From Elysia crispata (taxonomy: Eukaryota; Mollusca; Gastropoda; Plakobranchidae), in contig JAWDGP010007412.1 of the NCBI GenBank assembly GCA_033675545.1, positions 1,587,001 to 1,651,000 on the forward strand: a stretch of 64,000 nt of DNA, in the 5' to 3' direction. The first letter of the stretch is position 1. Each line of letters begins with the position of its first letter. Under the pieces are notes generated by a model, which saw only the letters and a program-made list of their open reading frames with translations, ran no database searches and was not told the DNA's origin. This document shows, piece after piece, positions 60,714 through 64,000 of the stretch. The position numbers and the translations under genes were made by a program.

Positions 60714-63700
60714 TGACCTGTCAACAAGCTTCATTCAAAGAAACATGGCCCTTTACTCGAAGTCTATACATGTAACATGTATGTGATTGTTTTTGTGTTA
60801 ACTTTTATGCACAATAGGTGGTGGAACTTTTTTTTTTGTCAGGTGGGATTTTTATATCAGGAAAATGCTTGACAATGTTCTCTCTTCTTATCATATGGGC
60901 AAAAAAGTTTCTTGGCAATGAGTTTATTCTCTTTATTAGAGATCCTATCGTGTCAGATTCTTGCAGCACTGATTTGTTTGTTTTCTCTACTCATTGGATG
61001 CATAGCAATTAGCATTCCCCGTAGGAACCATATTTCTGTTGCCTCAAGTTTCTTTTGTAGCTGTTATGAAATTGTCTAGGCCTCCATACATCAGGGTTCA
61101 GTATAGGAGACCTAAAACACTCTATTAATCAATCCCACTTTTCAATTCAAACTAAAAATGCCCTTTTCTACACAGTTCTTTTTCTATTTCCTGTTTGGCT
61201 ATACCATTCATATCGTATAAATTGTTTATCAGATTGAAAAAAAAATCCACTTCATAAAGTTCCAAGTCAACATGTATATAAAAAAAATTTATATTAGTGT
61301 TACTACTTGAATACGGAGTCAAATTAGAAAAAAAAATTTAAAAAAAAAATCTAAATACAAAAGATTGTAAAGACTGTTGAGTATCTTTCTAGATTTCTGT
61401 TTAATCGTTTTCAACAAGCATATTTACAAAAAGTTACATTTTTAAATCTGGAAAGAAATAAAAATTCAATTAAAAAAACAAACATTAAAGTCAAATAATG
61501 ACATAGCAGAAATAAGGATGAAGAACGATGGGAGTAGGAAAATTGAAAAAATGGAATTTCAAACAAGGCAAGTGTGACAGAACTGTCAGTGTCAGTGAAT
61601 TTCCAGCACAAATCGGTGTAATCTAAAAATTTTTTAATTCCTACAATAAATCAAGATAAGGTGATTGGGCTTCTACATGTACTTGAAGATGCAGAGAGTA
61701 AATATCTCATTCCAGGTTCACAATATAACTGCACATATCACATTTAAGGTGGGTATCTAAAACAAAAATGCATTTCCTGAAAGGCAAAAATTAAAAGATG
61801 TTGAATTTTAGCATAAATAAAAAAAAAAAAAGAACCTTTAGAAATTTATCCCTTTCAAATCCCTCTTTTTGCCTTTTTTTCCCCAAATTTCAGATTTACC
61901 ATAGAATGGCCAGTTCAAGAACATTTCTTTCCTATTTTTTTTAGAACAGAGGGTTCATTATTTGTTTACAAAATGCAATTCGAAAACATATATGTAAAAT
62001 TATAAAAAAAAGTATTTAAAGAGAAGGCTGTGAAGGCAAGATAATGAACTGAAAATAATATTGGACTGAGAATGTGGACATGACCAACTAAAGCAGAAGA
62101 TGTACGGAAATTTAAAACTGCCTCATCTCTTTTAAAAGAGGATCATTCTGTCCATGGGACGTCCCATCCTTCACCATTCACCCAAAAGCTGATCTTGATT
62201 GCTTAATTTAGCAAGAAGCTTGGCTTACTCAACTGTCCAACATTACAGGAATGGAGAAGAAAAAGAAAAATTTTCAACAAAATGGAAAAAAAATATCTCT
62301 TGTCCTTTGCTTTGTAGTGAGTGTATGTTATTTCATATGAAGCTGAATAAGTGACACTGATATTTGGAAAATTTGTGTTGAAAGGCTCACTTAGGAGGAC
62401 AAATATATGGTACTGTGATTTCTTTATATATATATATATATACATGTAAACCAATATGCACATATTAAATGGCAACTTCAGAATCATATAACTTGTACTG
62501 ATTAGCTACAGCAATGAAGTAACTTTGCACTTAGATCAACTTTACTACTGATATTATAAATATACTTTATGAATACGAAAATCAGTAAATCAATATTTAA
62601 TAAATTTCTTCTAAACCATCTTTTCTCTGTGAATACAATACTAATACTGTATTGGCTTAAATTAATTCCCGTAGTGTTGAACCAGTCAAATAGATAAGAG
62701 CATTTTTCCAGATTACCGCAAGGTAGCCAAGGTGAATGGTTTTGGAGGCAGGCAAGTCGGTCAAATATGAGCTAAGCCCTGAGGAAATATGGTACTTTCT
62801 GATTTCTGTCTTCTACAGAACTTCATAGAATAAGGCAACTACCGTATGTAAGAAAAAAGAAATTTTAAAAATTTTGTTCAACAATATAAGACTCAAAAGA
62901 TTTGTAATAAAGTTTATATCCTATCGACCAGGGAAAGGATTCTTTTTCAAATTTAACAAATTTAAATCTTTGTACTGTACATTTGTTTTCAAATATCTAC
63001 CAAATTTTTGGAAATACAATCTTCACTATACGTGTATGAAATCCACCAGATATGCAAGTTTTCCCTTTACACTTCACAAAATTTCTCACCCATAACTTCA
63101 AAGAGATTTATGCAATCGATAATTATCATTTTGTTTATGATTTAAAGTTTAGAAAAAAAAATAACCAAGAGATGATTTGAAAAAAAAAAAACGAGCATGA
63201 CTTACGGATAAACACAGTTAGGAATTTTTTTACTACACATTAAAAAAAATTCATTCAGCTGAAAATGCCATTAAGATTTACAATTACAAAATTTGTACCT
63301 GGTGCATACCAAGTACATTAAATTTTTTTATTGATGAATGCAATGAAAGGAAAAGATAAAAAGAACATTTCACAACCAAGATAATTTTTAAATCTTTGTT
63401 CAGATAACATCAGTGATATAACAAGTTTACTTTTCTCTAATAGCTAATTTCTATCACTTTTCAAGTACATGTATTCATATCTTGGATGATTTATCATAAA
63501 ATTGATCCAATGTTATTATTGACCTAATGAAATACAAAACAAGGATAAAGTATCTTTTCAGCCATATCCAGTATAAAGGTGAGTTAATGCCCATCTACAT
63601 TTTATAAAAAAAATTAATTAAAAAGTCTAAAAAAAAAACTAAGTATTCAGTGATCTGTCTGTATCCTCAAATATTTCAATTTTCTTCGGTCTCCAAGAGC

Positions 63701-64000
63701 AAGAAGGATTCACATTTAAAATGATCATAGATTTATATTGATGATAGTTTTCAAACGACATAGAAAAAGATAAATTCACAAAATATTTTGTTGATCATAA
63801 TGAGCTACAAAAGTGGGACTTTTTGGGAACTGGAGGGTATATGGAATAAAAAAAAAACAAACTATAAAACTACTCAGCAATCTACAGCTATATCAAACTT
63901 ACAGCACAAAAAAAAAAAAATATATATATATATATATATCAGAGAAAGCATTTAAAAAAAACAGATCTAATCATAACGTTTATATGATGTCACTTTGTCA

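Larger units (their letters stand above)
59065..64000. other. Sequence downstream of RFC3
   Basis: RFC3 3' UTR to about 59500, then AT-rich sequence with the MDGPN fragment and short TA arrays near 62425 and 63917. Nothing else is recognised. Confidence 0.55.

Overview
The window is AT-rich animal DNA with short coding exons, GT-AG introns, dense microsatellites and decayed DNA transposons. The protein sequences, the intron-rich layout and the abundance of a TAGATCTAG-type word suggest a lophotrochozoan, most likely a gastropod mollusc. That species-level reading is inference. Nothing here looks bacterial or viral.

Three host genes can be rebuilt exon by exon, each with an unbroken frame. 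(1) On the minus strand, 29599 down to 5794, lies a 10-exon gene for a 474-residue heteromeric amino-acid transporter light chain of the SLC7 family, resembling xCT, b0,+AT and LAT. (2) On the plus strand, 36890-44256, lies an 8-exon gene for a 276-residue carbonyl reductase (CBR1 type, short-chain dehydrogenase). (3) On the plus strand, 50057-59064, lies an 8-exon gene for a 355-residue replication factor C subunit 3 (RFC3). The first two are divergent, with about 7.3 kb between their start codons. The second and third are in tandem, with 5.8 kb between them.

Region by region: 1-5793 is downstream of the transporter gene and holds a tRNA-like SINE, a perfect 19-bp hairpin and short simple repeats. 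5794-29599 is the transporter gene. Its last intron holds a 2.2-kb decayed Tigger/pogo transposon, and its 5.1-kb intron 7 holds three-copy tandem repeats, a possible second SINE and a BED-finger transposon fragment. 29600-36889 is the divergent intergenic region, with dense TAGATCTAG words, two CRE-like sites, a TTA microsatellite and long CT and GA tracts. 36890-44256 is CBR1. 44257-50056 is intergenic, with a 135-bp tandem duplication and a CT tract. 50057-59064 is RFC3. Its intron 1 carries a 2.2-kb decayed hAT (Buster/ZBED5 kin) with recognisable ends and target duplication, and its intron 7 carries a 1.15-kb non-autonomous TA-target element. 59065-64000 is downstream sequence with one weak transposon-like fragment.

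The three genes have no obvious shared pathway: plasma-membrane amino-acid exchange, cytosolic carbonyl reduction, and the DNA clamp loader. The most interesting non-genic signal is that clusters of the palindromic word AGATCTAGATCT lie within about 1.3 kb upstream of all three start codons.
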